5,264 bases of DNA, taken from assembly GCA_052387095.1 (NCBI GenBank), contig JBQTJN010000049.1:1-5264 (forward strand), given 5' to 3'. Under the pieces are notes generated by a model. It was not told where the DNA came from, ran no database searches, and worked only from the letters and a program-made list of their open reading frames with translations. This document shows, in pieces, positions 1-4,387 of this stretch; within the stretch, counting starts at the first letter, position 1, and each line of letters begins with the position of its first letter. Source of the stretch: JBQTJN01 sp052387095 (GTDB lineage: Bacteria > Pseudomonadota > Alphaproteobacteria > Micavibrionales > Micavibrionaceae). Made by a program: the position numbers and the translations under genes.

Positions 1-142
1 GTTACTCCCTTGTTTGATCGTGCCTTCGGTCCTTCGGACCTCCGGTTACTCCCTTGTTTGATCGTGCCTTCGGTCCTTCGGACCTCCGGTTACTCCCTTG
101 TTTGATCGTGCCTTCGGTCCTTCGGACCTCCGGTTACTCCCT
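1..142. repeat. 44-bp tandem repeat array in the rplJ-rplL gap
   Basis: Three identical 44-bp units (1-44, 45-88, 89-132) are followed by the first 10 bases of a fourth (133-142). The array probably runs on past base 1. Each unit contains the hairpin GGTCC-TTC-GGACC (28-40 in the first copy). Read on the minus strand, the direction of rplJ, each unit starts with CGGAGG and ends with AAGGGAGTAAC, which looks like a Shine-Dalgarno region placed for a start codon. The partial copy next to rplJ is just AGGGAGTAAC. The array can thus be described as this 10-mer alternating with a 34-base spacer. It lies immediately after the rplJ stop, where rplL is expected next. The repeat itself is directly visible; a role in rplL expression is inference. 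Confidence 0.95.
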
Positions 143-152
143 ATAAAGTCTC

Positions 153-668
153 CTAAACCTTCTCGCCGTAAGCCCGGGTCACGCCAACCAGACCTTGAGC
201 CGGGGCCTGCAGAACGCGGGCGATTTTCGTCGCCGGTGCCTGCAGCAATCCAACCAGTTTCGAGCGCAGTTCATCCAGGCTCGGCAGTTTCGCCAGAGCT
301 TCGATGGCTTTCGCATCGAGGATTTGCGTTCCCAGCGCGCCGCCGATAATGACCAGCTTTTCATTCGTCTTCGAAAATTCATAAGCGGTTTTTGCTGCAG
401 CAATAACGTCCTTCGAGCTGGCGAGGCCGGTCGGGCCTTTCAACATGTCGGTCAGACCTTCGAATTTTGTGCCTTTTGCTGCGCGGCGGGCCAGCGTATT
501 CTTTGCGACCTTGAAGCTGGCGCCGTTGGCGCGCAGGTCATTGCGCAGTTTTGTCATCTGCGCGACGGTCAGGCCCTGGTTCTGCGTTACAACGAACAAC
601 TCGTCCGTGGCAAAGCGTTCCTGCAGAGATTGAATCTCTGCTTGTTTTTCAGCGCGGTTCATACCCAT
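153..668 (-). CDS. rplJ: 50S ribosomal protein L10
   Basis: L10 is the base of the ribosomal stalk. Its N-terminal domain binds the L11 region of 23S rRNA, and its C-terminal helix carries the L7/L12 dimers that recruit translation GTPases. The 171-residue product has the L10 opening (MNRAEKQAEI), the conserved stretch FKVAKNTLARRAA near residues 53-65, GPTGLA near 79-84 and an alanine/leucine-rich C-terminal helix (ATKIARVLQAPAQGLVGV). Length is normal for the family. Two ATGs lie six bases apart (668 and 662). The first is preferred because GGAG at 679-676 is 7 bases upstream of it and 13 from the second. The stop is TAG. L10 bound to L7/L12 is the known autorepressor of rplJL, and an L10-type leader lies upstream at 861-920. 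rplL is presumed to follow beyond the window edge. Confidence 0.98.
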   Translation of the reverse strand: MGMNRAEKQAEIQSLQERFATDELFVVTQNQGLTVAQMTKLRNDLRANGASFKVAKNTLARRAAKGTKFEGLTDMLKGPTGLASSKDVIAAAKTAYEFSKTNEKLVIIGGALGTQILDAKAIEALAKLPSLDELRSKLVGLLQAPATKIARVLQAPAQGLVGVTRAYGEKV

Positions 669-693
669 TTCTATTCTCCAATTCTCCTACATC

Positions 694-773
694 GTCACCC
701 CCGCGAAGGCGGGGGTCTGGCCTTTTCCGGATCCCCGCCGTTAATGTTCGCTTACGCGAACCGCGGGGATGAC
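694..773. repeat. Composite REP-like palindromic element
   Basis: Two strong hairpins lie side by side between the L10 leader and rplJ. One is ACCCCCGC-GAAG-GCGGGGGT (697-716), an 8-bp perfect stem. The other is ATCCCCGC (731-738) pairing with GCGGGGAT (763-770), with a nested GTTCGC-TTAC-GCGAAC hairpin (746-761). GTCA at 694 and TGAC at 770-773 close the whole element. The 13-mer CCGGATCCCCGCC at 727-739 recurs at 3200-3212 in the secE-nusG gap. This is the form of dispersed intergenic palindromes known in many Proteobacteria. Because it falls in the rplJ 5' untranslated region, it would fold in the message about 25 bases before the start codon. Confidence 0.85.
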
Positions 774-827
774 ATTAATAAAAAAAGCGAACCCTTAGGC
801 CCGCCTTCGTCAGAAACTTCCAAAAAC

Positions 828-860
828 GTCATAAGATCCTTCGCGTACGCTCGGGATGAC
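828..860. repeat. Dispersed palindromic repeat (GTCATCCCGAGCG type)
   Basis: On the minus strand this reads GTCATCCCGAGCG, then TACGCGAAGGATC, then TTATGAC. Terminal GTCAT/ATGAC arms (828-832 with 856-860) surround the inner palindrome GCGTACGC (843-850). It resembles the GTCATCCCGAGCG...GGATCT...ATGAC intergenic repeat found dispersed in many bacterial genomes. It is a different family from the CCCCGC hairpins next to it. It lies directly after the L10 leader, in the rplJ 5' untranslated region. Confidence 0.7.
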
Positions 861-920
861 GTCCTTGTCTTATGCAGGATGATTAAGGCCTTTAGCCCCC
901 GGCAGTCTCTGACAGGCTTT
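861..920 (-). promoter_or_regulatory. L10-type autoregulatory mRNA leader for rplJ-rplL
   Basis: The minus strand matches the pattern I recall for L10 leaders: an AGAGAC-type segment, a GC stem arm, GGCCTTAATC, then CCTGC and an A/G-rich AGAC segment. Visible pairings are CCTGTC (916-911) with GACAAGG (869-863, one A bulged), GCCGG (903-899) with CCTGC (878-874, one C-U mismatch) and GGC (897-895) with GCC (889-887) around a 5-base loop. The asymmetric loop between the first two stems (AGAGACT opposite ATAA) fits a kink-turn. In known examples the L10-(L7/L12) complex binds here and represses rplJL translation. Placement after the rplA terminator and before rplJ is as expected. A covariance-model search was not possible here. 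Confidence 0.72.
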
Positions 921-932
921 AACTTGGGCGTA

Positions 933-961
933 CGTTTAGACCATGAAGTTGTTTGAGTCAA
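933..961 (-). promoter_or_regulatory. Candidate promoter for rplJ-rplL
   Basis: TTGACT (961-956) is a five-of-six match to the -35 box. The -10 box is less certain: TCTAAA (940-935) at a 15-base spacer, or TAAACG (938-933) at 17. It starts four bases after the rplA terminator A/T run and ends 12 bases before the L10 leader, which is where an rplJ promoter would have to be. Confidence 0.45.
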
Positions 962-964
962 CAT

Positions 965-993
965 AAAAAAACCCGGCACAGGGCCGGGCTTTT
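965..993 (-). terminator. Rho-independent terminator after rplA
   Basis: On the minus strand the 6-bp stem CCCGGC (988-983) and GCCGGG (977-972), with the 5-base loop CCTGT, is followed by seven T residues (971-965). It starts 22 bases after the rplA stop. It separates the rplKA message from rplJL, or attenuates read-through. A-T pairs extend the stem, so weak action on the plus strand is also possible. Confidence 0.9.
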
Positions 994-1015
994 AGGAATT
1001 TAGCACCATTATAGT

Positions 1016-1780
1016 TTAAGCGGCTTTCTTGCCAGGCTGTGCCGGTGCGGCCAGTTCAGCGTGGTCGATCTTAAGACCCGGGCCCATTGTCGACGTCAGG
1101 GAGATCTTCTTGATGTAGGTGCCCTTGGCACCCTGCGGCTTCGCACGCACGATCGCATTGATGAAAGCGCGGGTGTTTTCGGCGAGCTGACTTTCCGAGA
1201 AAGAGGCTTTACCAACACCGCCTTGCGTCACTCCGGCTTTTTCAGCGCGGAATTCCACGGCGCCGCCTTTGGCTTCTTTAACAGCCTTGGCGACATCCAG
1301 TGTCACCGTGCCGAGCTTCGGGTTCGGCATCAGGCCTTTGGGCCCTAAAACCTTACCAAGCTTGCCAACCGTGCCCATCATGTCAGGCGTGGCGATCACG
1401 CGGTCGAAATTGATCTCGCCTTTGAGAACTTTTTCGGCCAGGTCTTCACCGCCGACAATATCGGCGCCGGCTGCCTTGGCTTCCTTGGCTTTCGTTTCGT
1501 CCTTGACGAAGACGGCGACGCGGACGGATTTGCCCGTACCGTGCGGCAGGGAAACCATGCCGCGCACCATCTGGTCGGCGTGAGCCGGATCAACAGCCAG
1601 ATTCATTGAAACCTCGATGGTTTCATCGAATTTGCGGGCTTTAGCGGCTTTCACGAGGATCTTCAGAGCCTCTTCGATCGTGTAGAATTTGTTACGGTCG
1701 ACCATAGCAAACGCGGCGCGCATTTTCTTGCCCTTGCGGGGCTGATCAGATTTTTTCACTTTCTTTTGTGCTTTGGCCAT
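1016..1780 (-). CDS. rplA: 50S ribosomal protein L1
   Basis: L1 binds the mobile L1 stalk of 23S rRNA, helps deacylated tRNA leave the E site, and represses its own operon by binding its mRNA. The 254-residue product carries the family signature at about 136-160 (GTVGKLGKVLGPKGLMPNP) and the alphaproteobacterial-type FDETIEV...VDPAHADQMVRG block (51-74). It is longer than the usual roughly 230 residues. There is a lysine-rich N-terminal extension (residues 1-20) and an alanine/lysine-rich tail after about residue 240. The ATG at 1780 is chosen because GGAGGG (1793-1788) lies 7 bases upstream. That site is inside the last codons of rplK, whose stop is only 3 bases from this ATG, so the two are probably translationally coupled. 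The stop is TAA. Confidence 0.98.
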   Translation of the reverse strand: MAKAQKKVKKSDQPRKGKKMRAAFAMVDRNKFYTIEEALKILVKAAKARKFDETIEVSMNLAVDPAHADQMVRGMVSLPHGTGKSVRVAVFVKDETKAKEAKAAGADIVGGEDLAEKVLKGEINFDRVIATPDMMGTVGKLGKVLGPKGLMPNPKLGTVTLDVAKAVKEAKGGAVEFRAEKAGVTQGGVGKASFSESQLAENTRAFINAIVRAKPQGAKGTYIKKISLTSTMGPGLKIDHAELAAPAQPGKKAA

Positions 1781-1783
1781 GAC

Positions 1784-2215
1784 TTAACCCTCCACCACTT
1801 CGATGCCCATGGAACGGGCAGAGCCCTCGATGATTTTCATCGCGGCCTCGATTGTATTGGCATTGAGGTCGGGCCTTTTCTTTTCCGCGATCTCTCTGAT
1901 TTGCGATTTTTTCACGCGGCCGACAAAATTCTTGTTGGGCACGCCGGAGCCTTTCGCAGCGCCAGCCGCCTTGATCAGGAAGTAGCTGGCCGGCGGTGTT
2001 TTCGTGATGAATGTAAAGGAGCGGTCTTCATACACGGTAATGACAACAGGCGTCGGGATGCCCTTATTGTCCTTCTCCGTGAAGGCGTTGAAGGCCTTGC
2101 AGAATTCCATGATGTTGACGCCGTGCTGGCCAAGGGCCGGGCCGACCGGCGGGGCCGGATTGGCCGCGCCGCCCATAATCGTCAGGTTAATATAACCTTT
2201 TACTTTCTTTGCCAT
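1784..2215 (-). CDS. rplK: 50S ribosomal protein L11
   Basis: L11 binds the GTPase-associated centre of 23S rRNA near the L10/L7/L12 stalk and takes part in factor binding and the stringent response. The 143-residue product is of standard length. It starts MAKKVKGYINLTIMGGAANP, has the proline-rich rRNA-contact region PAPPVGPALGQHGVNIMEFC (residues about 20-39), and ends with the L11 C-terminal region KKRPDLNA...EGSARSMGIEV. The frame is open further upstream to 2326, but that stretch is palindromic repeat and unlike L11. The ATG at 2215 is the start because it begins the conserved protein and has GAGG five bases upstream. It is the first gene of the L1-regulated rplKA message; a promoter and L1-binding fold lie upstream. 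Confidence 0.98.
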   Translation of the reverse strand: MAKKVKGYINLTIMGGAANPAPPVGPALGQHGVNIMEFCKAFNAFTEKDNKGIPTPVVITVYEDRSFTFITKTPPASYFLIKAAGAAKGSGVPNKNFVGRVKKSQIREIAEKKRPDLNANTIEAAMKIIEGSARSMGIEVVEG

Positions 2216-2261
2216 TTTGTCCTCTCTTTTTAGAGCGCCATATGAACTTTTCAGTTCTCGC

Positions 2262-2327
2262 ATCCCAAACTTGATTTGGGATCCATGGATCCTGACTTTC
2301 GTCAGGATGCGGGGTGAAAAAATCACC
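2262..2327. repeat. Palindromic intergenic repeat in the rplK 5' untranslated region
   Basis: Three adjacent hairpins are visible: ATCCCAAA-CTTGA-TTTGGGAT (2262-2282), ATCCTGAC-TTTC-GTCAGGAT (2289-2308) and GGTGA-AAAAA-TCACC (2313-2327). The perfect 14-base palindrome GGATCCATGGATCC (2279-2292) joins the first two. The CATGGATCC...TTTCG core recurs in degenerate form at 3459-3496. The element lies between the L1-binding leader and the rplK ribosome-binding site, so it would be transcribed and folded in the rplK mRNA. Confidence 0.82.
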
Positions 2328-2349
2328 TAGGGTGCCCTTGGTTTAAGGG

Positions 2350-2400
2350 TTCGTGGTGCGGCCCCGGCTGGCTTGTTCTGCCGGGAAACCTCCCACATCA
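2350..2400 (-). promoter_or_regulatory. L1-binding autoregulatory leader of rplK-rplA
   Basis: The minus-strand RNA has GTGG (2396-2393) pairing with CCAC (2356-2353). GAGGTTT follows the 5' arm as one side of an asymmetric loop. An inner stem, CCCGGC (2385-2380) with GCCGGG (2368-2363), closes an 11-base loop. The GTGGGAGG...CCAC arrangement copies the L1 site of 23S rRNA, which I recall as GGUGGGAGGCUUU...UACCACC. In bacteria, excess L1 binds such a mimic in its own leader and blocks rplK-rplA translation. The fold begins about 10 bases after the expected transcription start of the promoter at 2418-2446. The pairing is seen; the L1 assignment rests on similarity and position. Confidence 0.75.
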
Positions 2401-2417
2401 GTTACTCAAGTGGCCGG

Positions 2418-2446
2418 ACCATAGGGTGGGTCACAATGAATTGCAA
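2418..2446 (-). promoter_or_regulatory. Promoter for rplK-rplA
   Basis: TTGCAA (2446-2441) and TATGGT (2423-2418) are separated by exactly 17 bases, a good sigma-70-type promoter for an alphaproteobacterium. The start point would fall near 2411, just before the L1-binding fold, giving an rplK leader of roughly 195 bases. This suggests that rplKA can be transcribed independently of secE-nusG. Confidence 0.6.
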
Positions 2447-2463
2447 GTTTATTTTAAATGTCC

Positions 2464-2628
2464 TTACCGGTCTTTCGCTGGAAACACGGTCGGGGTGCCG
2501 CCGCCATCGCCTTGTGAAGAAACGGCCCTGCTGCCATCGATTTGCATTTCATTAAAAGCCGTTTCCAGCATTTTGGAAATGTTCTGCAGTAACACATCGC
2601 CGTTAGTCGTACCGCCATTAACTAACAT
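2464..2628 (-). CDS. Possible small ORF behind nusG, 54 codons, unknown
   Basis: An ATG at 2628 opens 54 codons ending in TAA in the nusG-rplK gap. The product is soluble-looking. An amphipathic-looking segment (DVLLQNISKMLETAFNEMQ, residues 11-29) is followed by a glycine/serine-rich stretch (GSRAVSSQGDGGGTP). The same frame is open back to the nusG TAG stop at 2646-2644, so a TTG at 2643 right after the stop is another possible start, and stop read-through would extend NusG by 59 residues. No clear ribosome-binding site precedes the ATG, which counts against independent translation. I do not recognise the protein. It could equally be chance open frame in a transcribed spacer, or a decayed gene. 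Confidence 0.35.
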   Translation of the reverse strand: MLVNGGTTNGDVLLQNISKMLETAFNEMQIDGSRAVSSQGDGGGTPTVFPAKDR

Positions 2629-2643
2629 CTGACGATATGTCAA

Positions 2644-3177
2644 CTATATCTTCTCAACCTGGCTGTATTCCAGCTCCACCGGAGTCGCGCGGCCGAAGAT
2701 CATGACAGAGACCTTGAGCTTGCCCTTTTCCTCGTCGACTTCCTCGACCATGCCGTTGAAGGACGCGAACGGGCCGTCAGTGACTTTGACTTCCTCGCCG
2801 ATATCGTAAGTGATTGACGGTCTTGGACGATCGACCCCTTCCTGGACCTGCTGCAGGATGCGCTGCGCTTCAGCCTCGGAAATCGGCACGGGCTTGTTGC
2901 CGCCGGCGCCGAGGAAACCGCTGACCTTTGGCGTATCCTTGATCAGGTGCCAGACATCATCCGTCATATCGAGTTTCGCGAGTACGTAACCAGGGAAAAA
3001 TTTACGTTCGGCATTGACGCGCTGGCCGCGGCGGACTTCGACAACCTCTTCCATCGGCACGAGAATTTCCTCGACCAGATCATCGAGACCCTGCTTCTTC
3101 GCCTTGTCGCGGATGCCTTCGGCGACCTTGTTTTCAAAGCCGGAGTAGACGTGCAGCACATACCATTTCGCAACCAT
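2644..3177 (-). CDS. nusG: Transcription termination/antitermination protein NusG
   Basis: NusG binds RNA polymerase through its N-terminal domain, suppresses or tunes pausing, and links to Rho or to ribosomal S10 through its KOW domain. The 177-residue product is full length. The NGN domain covers about residues 2-110 (KWYVLHVYSGFENKVAE at 4-20, the conserved KFFPGYVL at 59-66). The KOW domain is at about 124-177 (VTDGPFASFNG at 132-142, then FGRATPVELE). Start ATG 3177 fits the family N-terminus; its Shine-Dalgarno is weak (GAGAG in an A-rich tract). The stop is TAG. It follows secE by 57 bases containing a palindrome. The frame stays open for 59 codons after the amber stop. Confidence 0.98.
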   Translation of the reverse strand: MVAKWYVLHVYSGFENKVAEGIRDKAKKQGLDDLVEEILVPMEEVVEVRRGQRVNAERKFFPGYVLAKLDMTDDVWHLIKDTPKVSGFLGAGGNKPVPISEAEAQRILQQVQEGVDRPRPSITYDIGEEVKVTDGPFASFNGMVEEVDEEKGKLKVSVMIFGRATPVELEYSQVEKI

Positions 3178-3199
3178 GTTTTTTCTCTCTTTCTTTTAT

Positions 3200-3231
3200 C
3201 CGGATCCCCGCCTCCGCGGGGAGGACGCCGG
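3200..3231. repeat. REP-like hairpin in the secE-nusG gap
   Basis: The 6-bp stem CCCCGC (3206-3211) and GCGGGG (3216-3221) has a CTCC loop and is flanked by CCGG (3200-3203) and CCGG (3228-3231). The left arm CCGGATCCCCGCC repeats bases 727-739 exactly. It lies within the presumed secE-nusG message and could act as an RNA-stabilising or processing hairpin. Confidence 0.8.
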
Positions 3232-3234
3232 GTA

Positions 3235-3429
3235 TTACAAACCAAAACCCATAATGAAGCGGATCGCAAATGCGATGATCTGGTCCGCCGCGTAGAGGAA
3301 GATGGAGGCGATCGTCACCATAATAAAGACCGCCATGGCGCTCACCGTGGTTTCACGCCTTGTTGGCCATGTGACCTTTTTCAGCTCACCCCGGACTTCC
3401 TTCAGATACTGGATCGGTGCAAATTTCAT
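3235..3429 (-). CDS. secE: Preprotein translocase subunit SecE
   Basis: SecE clamps SecY in the inner-membrane protein translocon and is essential for general secretion. The 64-residue product is the short, single-span form usual outside the enterobacteria. It has an amphipathic N-terminal helix (FAPIQYLKEVRGELKKV, residues 3-19), the signature WPTR (21-24), and one hydrophobic transmembrane segment at about 29-49. ATG 3429 matches the family start, and AAAGGA lies about 11 bases upstream. The stop is TAA. It is the first gene of the minus-strand cluster. The tRNA-Trp gene often found just upstream of secE is not present before the divergent gene at 3645, and I see no convincing promoter in that gap. 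Confidence 0.97.
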   Translation of the reverse strand: MKFAPIQYLKEVRGELKKVTWPTRRETTVSAMAVFIMVTIASIFLYAADQIIAFAIRFIMGFGL

Positions 3430-3458
3430 AATATTATCAATCCTTTAGCTTTCATCTT

Positions 3459-3496
3459 CCCCCATGGATCCGCGTCTTTCGGGACCCTGCCCGGGG
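3459..3496. repeat. Degenerate palindromic repeat upstream of secE
   Basis: The core CATGGATCC...TTTCG (3463-3480) matches the core of the element at 2284-2301. The flanks are imperfectly complementary: GGATCC against GGGACCC, and CCCC at 3459 against CCCGGGG at 3490-3496. It looks like an eroded copy of the same dispersed family. It overlaps no recognised gene and lies within the secE leader. Confidence 0.55.
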
Positions 3497-3533
3497 AGAA
3501 ACTGGAGCCGTAATTTAAGGGGAATGAGTGGTC

Positions 3534-3546
3534 TTTTACAGTAAAA
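3534..3546. promoter_or_regulatory. 13-bp perfect inverted repeat, possible operator
   Basis: TTTTAC-A-GTAAAA is a perfect palindrome around a single A, in the 215-base gap between secE (minus) and the broken VOC gene (plus). Its position between divergent genes fits a regulator site, but no clear -35/-10 pair was found next to it on either strand. The rest of this gap holds only the degenerate repeat at 3459-3496 and the two ribosome-binding sites. Confidence 0.3.
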
Positions 3547-3644
3547 TTTTTGTCAGGGGAAGGAAAATAAGGCGAAAGCTTTTCCGGAACCTCTAAGGTC
3601 GCCCCGCCATTGATTAGGAGCAAGCCCTTTAAAAGGAATAAACC

Positions 3645-4029
3645 ATGTTAGCGCAAAAAGATGTTGCGGCGACCATTGCCGTGCAAGATCTGGGAAGAGC
3701 CCGGGAATTTTACAGCGATATGCTGGGATTCGAGGAGCTCGCGTCCGATCCGGATGTTTATGTTTCCTACAAAAGCGGAGAAACGAATTTCCTGGTTTAT
3801 AAATCGCAGTATGCGGGCGGGTACGAAGCGACCGTGGTAACGTGGAGCGCCGACAAGGATGTCGATAATATCGTAAAACATTTGTAAGCGGCGAATATCA
3901 ATTTCGAACATTTACCCCGATATGAAGGACACGGACCTCGAGGGCGACGTGCATAGTGCAGATGACATGCGCATGGCGTGGTTCAAAGATCCGGACGGAA
4001 ATATTTTGTGCGTGGTTGGAACGTCTTGA
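3645..4029 (+). pseudogene. VOC/glyoxalase-fold protein, broken by a stop and a frameshift
   Basis: The VOC superfamily includes glyoxalases, dioxygenases and bleomycin-resistance-type proteins. The first part (80 residues, 3645-3887) opens with the family pattern ATIAVQDLGRAREFYSDMLGF and ends at TAA after DVDNIVKHL. The same frame continues past the stop with AANINFEHLP. Skipping one C in the CCCC run at 3915-3918 then gives DMKDTDLEGDVH and the family end AWFKDPDGNILCVV, stopping at 4029. The repaired protein would be about 127 residues, a normal one-domain length. Both lesions lie in the second half. A good Shine-Dalgarno (AAGGA, 7 bases before ATG) remains. The usual first metal-ligand histidine seems absent (ATIAV), as in some subfamilies, so no substrate is proposed. 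Confidence 0.88.
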
Positions 4030-4054
4030 GAGACAAGGCTGATATTTCTAAAAG
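4026..4054 (+). promoter_or_regulatory. Candidate promoter for the small membrane protein gene
   Basis: TTGAGA (4026-4031, five of six) and TAAAAG (4049-4054, four of six) are 17 bases apart. The -35 box overlaps the stop of the broken VOC gene. Transcription would start near 4061, leaving a leader of about 70 bases before the ATG at 4130. Confidence 0.35.
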
Positions 4055-4129
4055 AATAAAAATTCGGAACGATCCGCAGGCCAGAGCGTTTAAGACCTAC
4101 ATACACACATTAAATTAAAGGAGTTTTCT

Positions 4130-4318
4130 ATGGCACAAGTAATTAATACCGGCGGAAGCGATTCCGGTTCAGGCGCGGTTATTGCCGTGGTTCTGTTGAT
4201 TGCGGTCCTGATTGGCGGATATTTCCTGTTCGCTAATGGCGGTTTCTCTTCCGACAGCACGACGATTGAGGCTCCGGACGTAAATATCTCAGCCCCTGCT
4301 ATTCCGGGCGCGGATTAA
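4130..4318 (+). CDS. Small single-span membrane protein, unknown function
   Basis: The 62-residue product has three visible parts. A short polar, glycine/serine-rich N-terminus (VINTGGSDSGSGA) is followed by one strongly hydrophobic helix at about residues 16-34 (AVIAVVLLIAVLIGGYFLF), then an acidic, serine/proline-rich tail (EAPDVNISAPAIPGAD). There is no signal-peptidase-like site, so it is probably anchored in the inner membrane. Topology cannot be settled because there are almost no basic residues. AAAGGAG lies 7 bases before the ATG, a strong ribosome-binding site, and a terminator follows the stop by 15 bases. It thus looks like a genuine, self-contained small gene. Small glycine-rich membrane proteins of this layout are common, unnamed hypotheticals; I do not recognise a specific family. 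Confidence 0.82.
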   Translation: MAQVINTGGSDSGSGAVIAVVLLIAVLIGGYFLFANGGFSSDSTTIEAPDVNISAPAIPGAD

Positions 4319-4333
4319 CATCTTAACATTTTA

Positions 4334-4369
4334 AAAAAACCCAGGCTCAGAAATGGCCATGGGTTTTTT
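4334..4369. terminator. Bidirectional rho-independent terminator
   Basis: AAAAAACCCA (4334-4343) pairs with TGGGTTTTTT (4360-4369) around a 16-base loop, with six T on the plus strand and seven on the minus strand. It lies between the small membrane protein gene and the convergent ORF ending at 4388, so it can serve both. Confidence 0.85.
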
Positions 4370-4387
4370 GTTTTTGATGTGAAAATG

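Noticed and set aside
1..142. CRISPR array
   Set aside because: The units are adjoining and identical throughout, with no variable spacers between repeats. This is a simple tandem repeat.
195..956. Long plus-strand frame of 253 codons across rplJ
   Set aside because: It is antisense to a certain L10 gene and continues through palindromic repeats; its product resembles no family.
2216..2326. N-terminal extension of L11 by 37 residues
   Set aside because: The extra residues are translated palindromic repeat, whereas MAKKVKGYIN at 2215 is the standard L11 start with its own Shine-Dalgarno.
2327..2463. tRNA gene in the nusG-rplK gap or upstream of secE
   Set aside because: No cloverleaf, TTCGA loop or CCA end could be found on either strand. 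The structure near 2350-2400 fits the L1 leader instead.
2615..2643. Perfect -35 box TTGACA right after the nusG stop as an rplK promoter
   Set aside because: At a 17-base spacer the -10 would be TAATGG, a poor match. The pair at 2418-2446 is better and is placed before the L1 leader.
3426..3623. Minus-strand 65-codon frame ending in an ATGA overlap with the secE start
   Set aside because: It needs a TTG start without a good ribosome-binding site, runs through the degenerate palindrome, and gives a proline/serine-rich product with no family look. The overlap with secE is probably chance.
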